Shown in pieces: positions 17,763 to 25,897 of a stretch of DNA of 64,000 nt. The notes below the pieces were generated by a model. That model had not been told where the DNA came from and ran no database searches. It saw nothing but the letters and a program-made list of their open reading frames with translations. The translations under genes were made by a program, and so were the position numbers. Numbering within the stretch: position 1 is the stretch's first letter; each line of letters begins with the position of its first letter. The stretch lies in assembly GCA_963821705.1 (NCBI GenBank), contig CAWGEV010000007.1:372001-436000 (forward strand), given 5' to 3'. The stretch comes from DASUPK01 sp963821705. GTDB lineage: Bacteria > Actinomycetota > Thermoleophilia > Solirubrobacterales > 70-9.

Positions 17763-19775
17763 ATGCTCCTGGGCGTGGACGTCGGTGGGACCTTCACCGA
17801 CGCCGTGCTGCTCGACGGCGACCGCCTGCACACGGCGAAGGTCCCGAGCACCCCCGAGGATCAGTCGCGTGGGGTGATCGCCGCCGTCGAGGAGGTGCTC
17901 GGGCGGGCCGGCGCCGAGCCCGCTGAGGTCGAGGCGTTCACCCACGGGATGACGGTCGGGACGAATGCCCTCCTGGAGGAGCGCGGAGCGCGCACCGCTC
18001 TGGTGGCCACCCGGGGGTTCGCCGACCTGCTCGACATCGGGCGGCAGGACCGCCCCAGCCTCTACCACCCGTGCCGGGGCCGCCCGCGCGCGCTGGTCGG
18101 GCCGGGGGACCGACTGGAGGCCGCCGAGCGGATCGGCGCCACCGGGGTGCTCGAGGAGCTGGCCGATGAGGAGGTCGCGAGGCTCGTCGAGGAGCTCCGG
18201 GGGAGTGAAGCGGAGTCCGTCGCGGTCTGCCTCCTGTTCGCCTTCAGCGACCCGGCACACGAGCGCCGGATCGCCACCGCCCTGCGGGAGGCGCTCCCCG
18301 AGCTGCACGTCTCGGCCTCGCATGAGGTGCTCCCCGCCTTCCGCGAGTACGAGCGCTTCTCCACCACCGTTATCGACGCCTACCTCTCGCCGCTGCTCGG
18401 CCGTTACCTGACTGCCCTGACGGCGGCGTGCGGCGACCTCGGGCTCCCCGAACCCGAGGTGATGCGCTCCTCCGGCGGAACGGCGGACGCGGCGGAGGCG
18501 GCCAGGGCCGGCGCCTGGAGCGTGCTCTCGGGCCCGGCCGGTGGCGCGGTCGGCGCCGCGCTGCTGGCGAAGTCGGCCGGCAACCCCGACGCGATCGGCC
18601 TCGACATGGGGGGCACCTCGTGCGACGTCTGCGTCGTCGACGACGGCGAGGTCCGCCGCACCGACTCGCGCGAGATCGACGGCAGGCCCGTCCAGCTGCC
18701 GATGGTCGACGTGCACACCGTCGGCGCCGGGGGCGGCTCGATCGGTTGGGTGGACGCGGGGGGAGCCCTGCGCGTCGGCCCGCGCTCGGCGGGCGCCGAG
18801 CCCGGCCCCGCCTGCTACGGGCAGGGCGGCATCGAGCCGACGGTGACCGACGCGAACCTGCTGCTCGGCTACCTCTCCCCCGACTCGGTCCTGGCCGGCG
18901 GCGTGGCGCTCGACCGGGGCGCCGCTCGAGCGGCCATCTCGTCGCTTGGCGATCGCCTCGGCCTGGGCGAGATCGAAACGGCCGAGGGCATCGCGCGCGT
19001 CGCCAACCAGGAGATGATCCGCGCGCTTCGGGTGGTGACTGTCGAGCGGGGCGTCGATCCGAGGGACTACGCGCTGCTGCCCTTCGGCGGCGCCGGACCG
19101 ATGCACGCTGCCGCACTCGCCGAGGAGCTCGAGATCACCCGGATCGTCTGCCCTCGGGCGAGCGGGGTGCTCTCCGCCCTCGGGCTGATCGCCGCAGGTC
19201 ACCGGCGGGACACGGCGAGGACCGTGCTGCTCTCGAGGGACGAGATCACCGCCGACCGGATCGCCGCCGAGGTCGAGGCGCTCAGCGCCCCGCTGCTCGA
19301 GGGGATGGAGGCCGCGGAGCTCGAGGTCGTGTACGAGCTGCGCTACCGGGGGCAGGCGTTCGAGCTCCCGGTTCCCGGACCACCCAGCCCGGACCCGGAC
19401 AGCCTGGCGGAGGACTTCGCGCGCGAGCACGAGGCCCGCTACGGCTATCGCGATCCCGGAGGCGGGCTCGAGCTGGTGACGATCCGGGTCGCGGCCGTCG
19501 AGCCGGGACCCGAGCCGCGCCCGCGAGCGGCCCCCGGTGGCGGACTCGACGAGGGCGAGCGCGAGGCCCGCTTCGGAGGCGGCTGGGTGAAGACGCGGAT
19601 CCTCCGCGGCGAGCCGGAGGCCGGCTTCCGCGCCGCGGGCCCCTGCGTGTTCGAGCTGCCCGAGGCCACGCTCGTCGTGCCACCGGGTTGGCGGGCGTCC
19701 GTGGACGAGGCCGGAACCATCACGGCCGAGGTGGATAGCGTGCTCCGAGGCGGAGCCGGGGAGCAACGCGTCTGA
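17763..19775 (+). CDS. hyuA: Hydantoinase/oxoprolinase subunit A
   Basis: A 670-residue ATP-dependent hydantoinase A / 5-oxoprolinase A-type subunit that opens cyclic amide rings. It starts with the acetate-kinase-like phosphate motif GVDVGGTFTDAVLLDG. It has the THGMTVGTNALLE segment, a second nucleotide motif in GLDMGGTSCDVCVVDDG, and VDVHTVGAGGGSIGWVD. The C-terminal domain includes LPFGGAGPMHAAALAEEL. Its stop overlaps the hyuB start by one base (TGATG). The true substrate (hydantoin, oxoproline, acetophenone-like or other) is not determinable here. Confidence 0.92.
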   Translation: MLLGVDVGGTFTDAVLLDGDRLHTAKVPSTPEDQSRGVIAAVEEVLGRAGAEPAEVEAFTHGMTVGTNALLEERGARTALVATRGFADLLDIGRQDRPSLYHPCRGRPRALVGPGDRLEAAERIGATGVLEELADEEVARLVEELRGSEAESVAVCLLFAFSDPAHERRIATALREALPELHVSASHEVLPAFREYERFSTTVIDAYLSPLLGRYLTALTAACGDLGLPEPEVMRSSGGTADAAEAARAGAWSVLSGPAGGAVGAALLAKSAGNPDAIGLDMGGTSCDVCVVDDGEVRRTDSREIDGRPVQLPMVDVHTVGAGGGSIGWVDAGGALRVGPRSAGAEPGPACYGQGGIEPTVTDANLLLGYLSPDSVLAGGVALDRGAARAAISSLGDRLGLGEIETAEGIARVANQEMIRALRVVTVERGVDPRDYALLPFGGAGPMHAAALAEELEITRIVCPRASGVLSALGLIAAGHRRDTARTVLLSRDEITADRIAAEVEALSAPLLEGMEAAELEVVYELRYRGQAFELPVPGPPSPDPDSLAEDFAREHEARYGYRDPGGGLELVTIRVAAVEPGPEPRPRAAPGGGLDEGEREARFGGGWVKTRILRGEPEAGFRAAGPCVFELPEATLVVPPGWRASVDEAGTITAEVDSVLRGGAGEQRV

Positions 19776-21290
19776 TGGCGAAGCCGTCCCTCGATCCCGT
19801 AGCGCTCCAGGTGATGACCGGCGCGCTGCGGGCCGCCTGCGACGAGATGGGCGCCGTGCTGATCCGATCCGCGCACTCGCCCAACATCACCGAGCGCCAC
19901 GACTGCTCCACGGCGCTGTTCGACCCGGCCGGCGAGCTCGTCATGCAGGCGGAGCACATCCCCGTCCACCTCGGCTCCATGCCGGATGCCGTTGCGGTGA
20001 TCGTGGACGAGGAGCACCGCGAGGGCGACCTCTGGATCCTCAACGACCCCTATCGGGGAGGCACCCACCTCCCCGACATCACGCTGATCTCGCCGGTGTT
20101 CCACGGACACGAGCTGCTGGGGTTTGCGGCCAGCCGAGCTCATCACGCCGACATCGGCGGCTCGACGCCGGGCGGGATGGCGGCGCTGTCGGTCACCCTC
20201 GACGAAGAAGGGGTCGTGATCCCGCCGACCAGGGCGGACGACGCCATGCTGCGGGAGCTCGCCGGGCGGATGCGCAATCCCGGGCAGCGGCTCGCCGACC
20301 TCCGCGCACAGCGTGCGGCGAACCTGACGGGCATCCGGCGCCTGGCGCAGCTGGCGGAGCGGCACGGCACCGCCATGCTGTCCACTGCCACGCGCGAGAT
20401 CCTGGACTACGCGGAGCGGCGCACCCGCGCCGCGCTCGAGGCGATGCCCGACGGCGAGAGCAGCGCCGAGGACCTCCTGGAGGGCCTCGACAGCGACATC
20501 CGGCTCCGCGTCACCGCGACCGTCCGTGGCGACGCGCTCGACCTCGACTTCAGCGGGTCCGACGAGCAGATCGAAGGCAACCTCAACTGTCCGCTCTCGG
20601 TCACGAAGGCCGCCTGCTTCTATGCGGTGCGGGTCGTCTGCGATCCGGACGCTCCACCGTCCGCGGGCGCCTGGCGGCCGGTGACCGTGAGCGCCCCGAA
20701 GGGCTCGCTGCTCAACGCGCGGCCGCCGGCCGCGGTCGTCGGCGGCAACGTCGAGACCTCGAGCCGCGTCGTCGACCTGGTCTTCGCGGCCCTCTCCGAG
20801 TTCGCGCCGGTGGGCGCGGAAGGGACAGGGGACCATGAACAACGTGACGCTCGCCGGGGAGCACTGGACGTACTACGAGACGATCGGCGGCGGCCAGGGC
20901 GCCTGCCCCGATTCGGACGGGCCGAGCGCCGAGCACGTCGCGATGTCCAACACCCTCAACACGCCGATCGAGGCCCTCGAGACGGACTTCCCGGTGATCG
21001 TCAGGGAGCTCTCCGTGCGCCGGGGCAGCGGCGGCGCCGGCGAGCATCACGGCGGGGACGGGATCGTTCGTGAGCTGGAGGCCAGAGAGCCGATGCGGTT
21101 CACGCTGATCGCAGAGCGCCGTCGGCACTCGCCGCACGGCAGGCGGGGAGGACGGCCGGGCGGGCGGGGCCGGGATTACCTGAACGGCGAGCCCATCCCG
21201 GCGAAGACCGAGGGCGAGCTCTCGCCCGGCGATCGCCTGCGGATCGAGACTCCGGGGGGCGGTGGGTACGGCCCCGAACCAAATTCCTAG
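19775..21290 (+). CDS. hyuB: Hydantoinase/oxoprolinase subunit B, one suspected frameshift
   Basis: Partner subunit of hyuA, about 505 residues after correction. The first 350 residues carry the family blocks HSPNITERHDCSTALFD, GDLWILNDPYRGGTHLPDI and RAHHADIGGSTPGGM. Near 20828 the frame breaks inside the conserved stretch before TMNNVTLAGEHWTYYETIGGG; one extra G in AGGGGACC explains it, and the total length is 3n+1. The rest includes NTLNTPIEALE and ends in ETPGGGGYG. A protein read without correction would lose its C-terminal third. Confidence 0.88.
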
Positions 21291-21316
21291 CGGGCGGCGG
21301 CGGTCCCCGGAATTTG
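21280..21316 (+). terminator. Hairpin at the end of hyuB
   Basis: The arms CAAATTCC (21280-21287) and GGAATTTG (21309-21316) form a perfect 8-bp inverted repeat that includes the hyuB stop region. The GC-rich 21-nt loop can pair further. There is no clear T run, so termination is likely but not certain. Confidence 0.45.
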
Positions 21317-21394
21317 CGTTCGATTGGCCGGTCAACCAGGCCTCGGACCGCATGGGAATGCGCCTTTCAGATACTTACAACTAAGTCTCCGACT

Positions 21395-21413
21395 TTGTGA
21401 CAATCCGTCACAA
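21395..21413 (+). promoter_or_regulatory. Perfect palindromic operator candidate
   Basis: TTGTGACAATCCGTCACAA is a perfect 7-5-7 dyad ending 3 nt before the -35 hexamer of the following promoter. It resembles the site at 5835-5853. The position suggests activator binding. The half-sites resemble CRP-type sites, but the spacer is one base longer than in canonical CRP sites. Confidence 0.6.
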
Positions 21414-21416
21414 GGG

Positions 21417-21445
21417 TTGTCAAAGCCCAATCCGTCGTCTAGACT
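21417..21445 (+). promoter_or_regulatory. Sigma-70-type promoter of the DUF1802 gene
   Basis: A -35 TTGTCA (21417-21422) is separated by exactly 17 nt from a -10 TAGACT (21440-21445). Transcription would start near 21452, giving a leader of about 77 nt to the ATG at 21529. This is the cleanest promoter in the window. Confidence 0.7.
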
Positions 21446-21528
21446 GCGCGCCCCCAAGGGGGCTCCGGCGTCCAACACTGAGCGCCCCGCCCCTGGATTC
21501 GAACCCGAGAAGGACTACCCGAAACCTC

Positions 21529-22155
21529 ATGCCGATTGCTTTCAAAGAGTGGGCCGTGACCGTGCGAGCGCTGGCCGAGGGTGAGCAGCTCGTCGCCCTC
21601 CGCAAGGGTGGAATCCGCGAGGACGACAAGCATTTCGAGGTGGAGCACGAGCAGTTCTTCCTCTACCCCACCTTCGACCACCAGCGGAACGATCTGGTCC
21701 GTGAGTCACATCATCCCGAGCTTCGTCGCGCCCTCGAGGAGGGCGTCTGGCCCGACGAGGAGCCGCCCCCGCGGGCGCTGCTCCAGGACGGCGGCATCCC
21801 GCAGCCGGACCGGGTGCGGATCCGCAGCTGGGCCGAGATCACCGACCACTTCACGACGGACGACCACCGCGTGGTCGAGGCGCTGACGCCCTTCCACGTT
21901 TGGACGTCCGACTACGCGCAGAAGCGGCTCGCGTGGAAGCGGACCCACCCGCTGCACGTGCTGCTGCTCCGGGTGCACCGGATCCCGCGCCCCGTCACCG
22001 TGCGGGTCAAGGACGAGCACCACGGCTGCCGTTCGTGGGTCGAGATCGACCGTGACCTCCCGTTCGAGGGCACGCCGGTGATGGCCGACGAGGAGTTCGA
22101 GCGGGCCGCCGGGGCGATCCGCGAGATCTGCCAGGGCGAACTGGTTCCGGCGTAG
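21529..22155 (+). CDS. DUF1802 family protein
   Basis: A 208-residue soluble protein that opens with PIAFKEWAVTVRALAEGEQLVALRKGG, a pattern I associate with DUF1802. Further blocks are FFLYPTFDHQRNDLVR and LTPFHVWTSDYAQKRLAWK. No catalytic motif is evident. It is a single-gene unit between two hairpins, driven by its own strong promoter with an upstream palindrome. Function is unknown. Confidence 0.75.
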   Translation: MPIAFKEWAVTVRALAEGEQLVALRKGGIREDDKHFEVEHEQFFLYPTFDHQRNDLVRESHHPELRRALEEGVWPDEEPPPRALLQDGGIPQPDRVRIRSWAEITDHFTTDDHRVVEALTPFHVWTSDYAQKRLAWKRTHPLHVLLLRVHRIPRPVTVRVKDEHHGCRSWVEIDRDLPFEGTPVMADEEFERAAGAIREICQGELVPA

Positions 22156-22171
22156 CGGCCACCAGGCCGCT
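22154..22171 (+). terminator. Hairpin overlapping the DUF1802 stop
   Basis: AGCGGCC-ACCA-GGCCGCT is a perfect 7-bp stem starting within the TAG stop codon, followed by GTATTC. The weak T content makes it a possible rather than certain terminator. Confidence 0.4.
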
Positions 22172-22249
22172 GTATTCAGGAGCGAAGGGCGAAGCCCGTA
22201 GCGACTTGTGCGCGGCGGCCGCTTGTGGCCGCGATCTGATGGCGAAGCC

Positions 22250-23221
22250 GTGCCCCTAAGCGCACTCAAAGACGCGAATCGCGCCCTGCTGGTCGGGATC
22301 GGCGGGGGCGGCGATGTCGTGGGCGCGCTCGCGGTCACCGACCTGCTCGATTCGCTGGGCACCGAATGGATGCTCGGCGGCGTCACCTGGGAGCGCTCGC
22401 CGGTCGACCCGCGGCCGGGCCCCCGTTCACTCGAGGAGATCCGCGGCGGGCGGCCCTGCGGGTCCGCCGCCGTGCTCACCGAGGGCGGGACCATGAGCGT
22501 GGACGGAATCGAGTTCTCCGAGTCGCGAATGGCGAGCCACCTGGGCAGGCCGGTGCTCCTCACCGACCCCAATCCGGGCCCTCGCGCCGTCGCCGCCGGG
22601 CTGGCCGAGGCGGCGAGCGAACTCGGCTGCGACGCGATCCTGATGCTCGACGTGGGCGGGGACGTGCTCGCCCACGGCGACGAGCCGGGGCTCGCCAGCC
22701 CGCTCTGCGATGCGGTCATGCTCGCTGCCGGCCTCATCCTCGGCCGCGCCTCGCAGCGGCCGGATTCCGGGATCGACTGGTCCGGCGAGATCATCGGAGC
22801 CGTCTACGGGCCAGGCTGCGACGGCGAGCTCACCCCGGACGAGGTGCTCCAGCGAGTCACCGGCCTGCAGTCGGCCGACGCGCTGCTCGGCGCCTGGGGC
22901 CTCACGCCGCGGGCCTGCGAGCTGGTCGAGTCCGCCGCCGAGGTCGTGCCCACCGAGGCCAGCCTGCTGGCGGCCCGCTGCGCCCGCGGCGAGCGCGGCA
23001 GCGTCGCGATCCGGAGCGGCCGCCGCTCCGTCGAGCTCACCCCGCTCGGAGCGCTCACCTTCTTCTTCGACCCCCTGAAGGCGACGGACACCGGGATTCC
23101 GCTCGCGACCGCGGTCTCCCCCGCCGGCAGCCTCGAGGAGGCGCACGACGCTCTCGCCGCGATGGGCGTGGGCACCGAGCTCGAGCTGGAGCGGGCCCGC
23201 GCCCGGGCGTCCTCGGATTGA
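22250..23221 (+). CDS. DUF1152 family protein
   Basis: About 323 residues. The N-terminal ALLVGIGGGGDVVGALAVTDLL looks like a nucleotide- or phosphate-binding glycine loop, followed by LGGVTWERSPVDP and AILMLDVGGDVLAHGDEPGLASP, typical of DUF1152 proteins. The GTG at 22250 is preferred because homology-like sequence begins right after it; a GTG at 22208 in the same frame is the alternative. The gene stands alone after the DUF1802 gene. Biochemical role unknown. Confidence 0.7.
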   Translation: MPLSALKDANRALLVGIGGGGDVVGALAVTDLLDSLGTEWMLGGVTWERSPVDPRPGPRSLEEIRGGRPCGSAAVLTEGGTMSVDGIEFSESRMASHLGRPVLLTDPNPGPRAVAAGLAEAASELGCDAILMLDVGGDVLAHGDEPGLASPLCDAVMLAAGLILGRASQRPDSGIDWSGEIIGAVYGPGCDGELTPDEVLQRVTGLQSADALLGAWGLTPRACELVESAAEVVPTEASLLAARCARGERGSVAIRSGRRSVELTPLGALTFFFDPLKATDTGIPLATAVSPAGSLEEAHDALAAMGVGTELELERARARASSD

Positions 23222-23249
23222 CGCCGGGGCCCGCGAGTAGCCTGGCTGG

Positions 23250-24212
23250 ATGACCTGGATCGAGACCGACTCGCTGAGCTTCACCGCGCGCCACGACGAC
23301 GCCGACCTCGCCTGCGCGCACCGCGTGCTGGATTCCCTCGAGGACCTGCGCCTTCGTCTCGAGGACCGCTTCGACCAGGCGCCCGGCAACGTCACCGTGA
23401 TCCTGCACGACAACCCGGTCTGGCTCTCGGCGGCACATCCGCTGCTCCCCGCCGTTCGCTGGGCGGCGGCGCCGGCCGCCCGCCGGTATCTGGCCGGCTG
23501 GCCGATGCTGGGCGAGATCCATACCCTCAACGACTCCTGGATGGAGCGCCGCTCGGCCGGCGAGGACTCGCTCCGCGCTCTCCGCGGCACGGCCGAGCGC
23601 ATGTACGTCCAGATCGTCCTCTCCGCCAACAACCCGGCCCTGCCGCCGATGTGGACGCCCCGAAGGTTCATCGCGTACCTCCGCTGGGCCTGGCTGATCG
23701 AGGGGGCGGCCCAGTACTTCACCGGGCAGACCTCGCTGTTCCGGGCGGCGGTCATCACCCGGCTCAGGGAGGGTGACCGCCCGGCCTTCCCGCCCGCCCG
23801 GCGTGACGCCCTCATCCTCGGCGGCACCGTCTTCGACCTGCTCGACCGCCACGCGGGCCCGGACGCGTGCGTTCGCATGGCATCGCGGCTTCATCGCCAG
23901 GGGCCGCGCGGCAACCTCGAGCTCGCCTTCGAGGCGCGCATGCGGGACATCGAGCGCGCCTGGCGGATGCACCTCGACGAGATCCTCTATCCGCAGTCGG
24001 ATTCGCTCGAGGCCTCATCGCTGGGCGACGCCCTGGAGAGACCCGACATCGACCTCGAGCTCGGGACGCCGCCCGAGTTCAGCTTCGACCCGACTCGGCC
24101 CCGTCGCTCACGAGGTGACGAGGTACAGCAGATAGACGACCAGGGCGGCGAGGCCTACGGCGAGCAGTACCCCGACCGCCAGGCGGAGCGGAGACCCGAT
24201 CCCCGGCAGTGA
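23250..24212 (+). CDS. Peptidase-MA-like protein lacking the zinc motif
   Basis: A 320-residue protein. It has the architecture of gluzincin peptidase-MA proteins: an N-terminal alpha-beta part (TWIETDSLSFTARHDDADLACAHRVLDSLE split by a strand region), then WLIEGAAQYFTGQT, which corresponds to the downstream WxxEGxAxYF element. The HExxH that should precede it is replaced by RRFIAYLRWA, so catalysis is doubtful. The last 105 nt overlap the opposite-strand zinc-ribbon gene and read as low-complexity charged sequence. The true 3' end is probably near 24118-24135 in a shifted frame. Confidence 0.6.
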   Translation: MTWIETDSLSFTARHDDADLACAHRVLDSLEDLRLRLEDRFDQAPGNVTVILHDNPVWLSAAHPLLPAVRWAAAPAARRYLAGWPMLGEIHTLNDSWMERRSAGEDSLRALRGTAERMYVQIVLSANNPALPPMWTPRRFIAYLRWAWLIEGAAQYFTGQTSLFRAAVITRLREGDRPAFPPARRDALILGGTVFDLLDRHAGPDACVRMASRLHRQGPRGNLELAFEARMRDIERAWRMHLDEILYPQSDSLEASSLGDALERPDIDLELGTPPEFSFDPTRPRRSRGDEVQQIDDQGGEAYGEQYPDRQAERRPDPRQ

Positions 24213-24602
24213 GCCGGGCTCGCGTTCCTGGGTGAGCATGTCCGCGTCGCGCAGCAGGTCGCGCGCCGCCTCGTAGCCCGACTCCGGGACCAGGACATCG
24301 CGCGGGCCCGCGGCGAGGAAGTCCGGGACGTCGAAGCCGCGGGCCCGGCGCAACACGGACGGGATCCCGTGATCGAGCAGGATGTTCTGGATCAACTCGG
24401 CTTCGGCGAGGTGCCTGCCGCCGGTCACCCTGAGGAGGTCGCCGTGCGCGTACTGCGGTCGAACCTTGCGAGCGCGCTCGTGCGCGTCCGTGATCGGCTC
24501 CTCCTCGCGGGTGCCGGCGTAGACCAGCGGCATCCCGCAGTTCCGGCAGAAGCGCTCGCTGATCGGATGTGGGAGGGCGCAGCGGGGACAGACCAATGTC
24601 AT
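24108..24602 (-). CDS. Zinc-ribbon membrane protein
   Basis: A 164-residue protein. Two CxxC knuckles (CPRCALPH and CRNCGMP) form an N-terminal zinc ribbon. A middle domain (LAEAELIQNILLDHGIPSVLRR, PRDVLVPESGYEAARDLL) resembles the DUF2007-type signal-transducing fold. A C-terminal membrane helix (LAVGVLLAVGLAALVVYLLYL) ends the protein. The ATG at 24602 is chosen over 24623 because it follows a GGAG ribosome-binding site and directly precedes the ribbon. It is the last gene of the cysM operon. Confidence 0.75.
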   Translation of the reverse strand: MTLVCPRCALPHPISERFCRNCGMPLVYAGTREEEPITDAHERARKVRPQYAHGDLLRVTGGRHLAEAELIQNILLDHGIPSVLRRARGFDVPDFLAAGPRDVLVPESGYEAARDLLRDADMLTQEREPGSLPGIGSPLRLAVGVLLAVGLAALVVYLLYLVTS

Positions 24603-24630
24603 ACGGGTTGCTCCTCGGAGCACCCTCGCA
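24603..24630 (+). repeat. Hairpin repeat, copy 1
   Basis: ACGGGTTGCTCCTCGGAGCACCCTCGC region: arms GGGTTGCTCC and GGAGCACCC with a 2-nt loop. The same arms recur in inverted orientation at 25844-25882, with an 11-nt longer loop. Confidence 0.6.
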
Positions 24631-24635
24631 TGAGC

Positions 24636-25028
24636 TCACTCAACCTCGAGCTCGACCTCGCTGACCTTCCCGTCCTCGATCCGGTAGCCGCGAAGCGGCT
24701 CCTCGCCCTCCGCGAGCGAGACGATCAGGTAGATCGTGTCGGGATAGGCCGCCAGGTTGATGTCCGTCTGCGACGGATAGGCCGGGCTCGCCGTGTGGGA
24801 GTGGTAGATCGCGGACAGCTCCTCCCCCTTGTCCTCCATCTCGGTCATGATCCGGAACTGGTCCTGGGGATCGAGGTTGTAGCGCAGGGGGCTGGCCTCG
24901 GCGTTGCGCGCCCGATAGACGGTCCTGGCGGCGCCGTCGTTGCCGCCGATCAGGCCGCAGCACTCATTAGGGGCGTCCTCCCGAGCGTGGGCGAGCAGCT
25001 CGTCGTAGACGTCACTGGGGATCTTCAT
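24636..25028 (-). CDS. mec: JAMM/MPN metalloprotease, Mec-like
   Basis: A 130-residue JAB1/MPN metalloenzyme. The JAMM motif is complete: the Glu in APNECCGLIGG and the ligand set in HSHTASPAYPSQTD. In mycobacteria the homologue Mec releases cysteine from the CysO-cysteine adduct and is encoded beside cysM and cysO. Here cysM lies two genes upstream in the same operon, which supports that role. The start overlaps the preceding stop (TGATG). The length matches stand-alone bacterial JAMM proteins. Confidence 0.85.
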   Translation of the reverse strand: MKIPSDVYDELLAHAREDAPNECCGLIGGNDGAARTVYRARNAEASPLRYNLDPQDQFRIMTEMEDKGEELSAIYHSHTASPAYPSQTDINLAAYPDTIYLIVSLAEGEEPLRGYRIEDGKVSEVELEVE

Positions 25029-25834
25029 CAGTAGAAGACGACGCCCTCGCGGCGCGGCGGCTCGGTGAGGTCGCCGGACTCGTCGCCGATCAGGTCCGGA
25101 TCGTCGCGGCCCTTCTCCCAGAGCAGGTCGTCGAGGACGGGCGGCGAGATCTTCGCCTTCTCCGCGACCCCCTTGAAGGCCTGCATGGTCGCCTCGCGCA
25201 CCTCGTCCACGTCCCCCTCGGGGACGAGGCCCGAGCGCAGCGCGAGGCGCATGAGGACGTTGTCCGAGGAGACCTCCCAGTTCTCCGGGTCGGAGACCTC
25301 GAGCCAGCCCCGCCGCTCCCAGATCTTGCAGACCAGAAAGGCCTTCTTCCGGAGGGGATCGGCGAAGGCGTCGAACTCGCTGAGCCGTACAAGCACCCCG
25401 CCGGGCCCGGCGAGCTTGCCGCCGGAGGCATCGATCAGCTGCTCGGACTGGCCGCCGTAGCTCTTCAGCATCCCCTTCGAGAGGTCGTCCCAGAGCTTTG
25501 CCCGGCGCTCGGGGTCGTGCAGCGTGTCCTGCCCGGCACGGAACACCGCGGCGATCGCCTCCGCGGGAACGCCCATCAGCGAGCGGGCGGTGAGGGCTCC
25601 GGGCGCGCGGCGCTCCGCGCGCAGGCCCAATGCCCAGAGCAGGGCGCTGCCCTCGTACGGGCCCTCGCCGTCGACCGTGTGCGGCTCGGTGTAGCCGGTC
25701 TGGTGGTCGATGGCGGAGAGGAAGAGCGCGGCGTCGGGATGCGGCACCTCCTCGAAGGTCGGGGGCTCGTAGTCCTTCGCCAGCTTCTTGACGCGCGTGA
25801 CGACGCGCTTCAGTGCGTCCGGATCGGTTGCCAC
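25028..25834 (-). CDS. Uncharacterised protein between cysM and mec
   Basis: A 268-residue soluble protein with no motif I can name firmly. It contains AIDHQTGYTEPHTVDG, DPLRKKAFLVCKIWERRGW and SSDNVLMRLALRSGLV. The last two resemble patterns in helical base- or queuosine-salvage glycosylases, but the match is by eye and weak. The GTG at 25834 is preferred; a TTG at 25876 would run through the hairpin repeat. Cotranscription with cysM and mec suggests a link to sulfur metabolism or merely shared expression. Confidence 0.6.
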   Translation of the reverse strand: MATDPDALKRVVTRVKKLAKDYEPPTFEEVPHPDAALFLSAIDHQTGYTEPHTVDGEGPYEGSALLWALGLRAERRAPGALTARSLMGVPAEAIAAVFRAGQDTLHDPERRAKLWDDLSKGMLKSYGGQSEQLIDASGGKLAGPGGVLVRLSEFDAFADPLRKKAFLVCKIWERRGWLEVSDPENWEVSSDNVLMRLALRSGLVPEGDVDEVREATMQAFKGVAEKAKISPPVLDDLLWEKGRDDPDLIGDESGDLTEPPRREGVVFY

Positions 25835-25843
25835 GGGATTAAC

Positions 25844-25882
25844 GCGAGGGTGCTCCGAAGTGGAACCGAGGAGCAACCCGTT
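25844..25882 (-). repeat. Hairpin repeat, copy 2
   Basis: On the minus strand GGGTTGCTCC and GGAGCACCC are the arms around a 13-nt loop. They are identical to the arms at 24603-24630 but in opposite orientation, so the two copies flank the mec and unknown genes. Confidence 0.6.
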
Positions 25883-25897
25883 TCATGAGGAGCCGGG

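Noticed and set aside
21395..21413. Classical CRP site
   Set aside because: TGTGA and TCACA are separated by 7 bases instead of 6, and no CRP gene is in the window; kept only as an unnamed dyad.
19771..22251. 17-nt repeat TCTGATGGCGAAGCCGT at 19771 and 22235
   Set aside because: One such match is not surprising in 64 kb of biased sequence, and the second copy opens only a five-codon frame.
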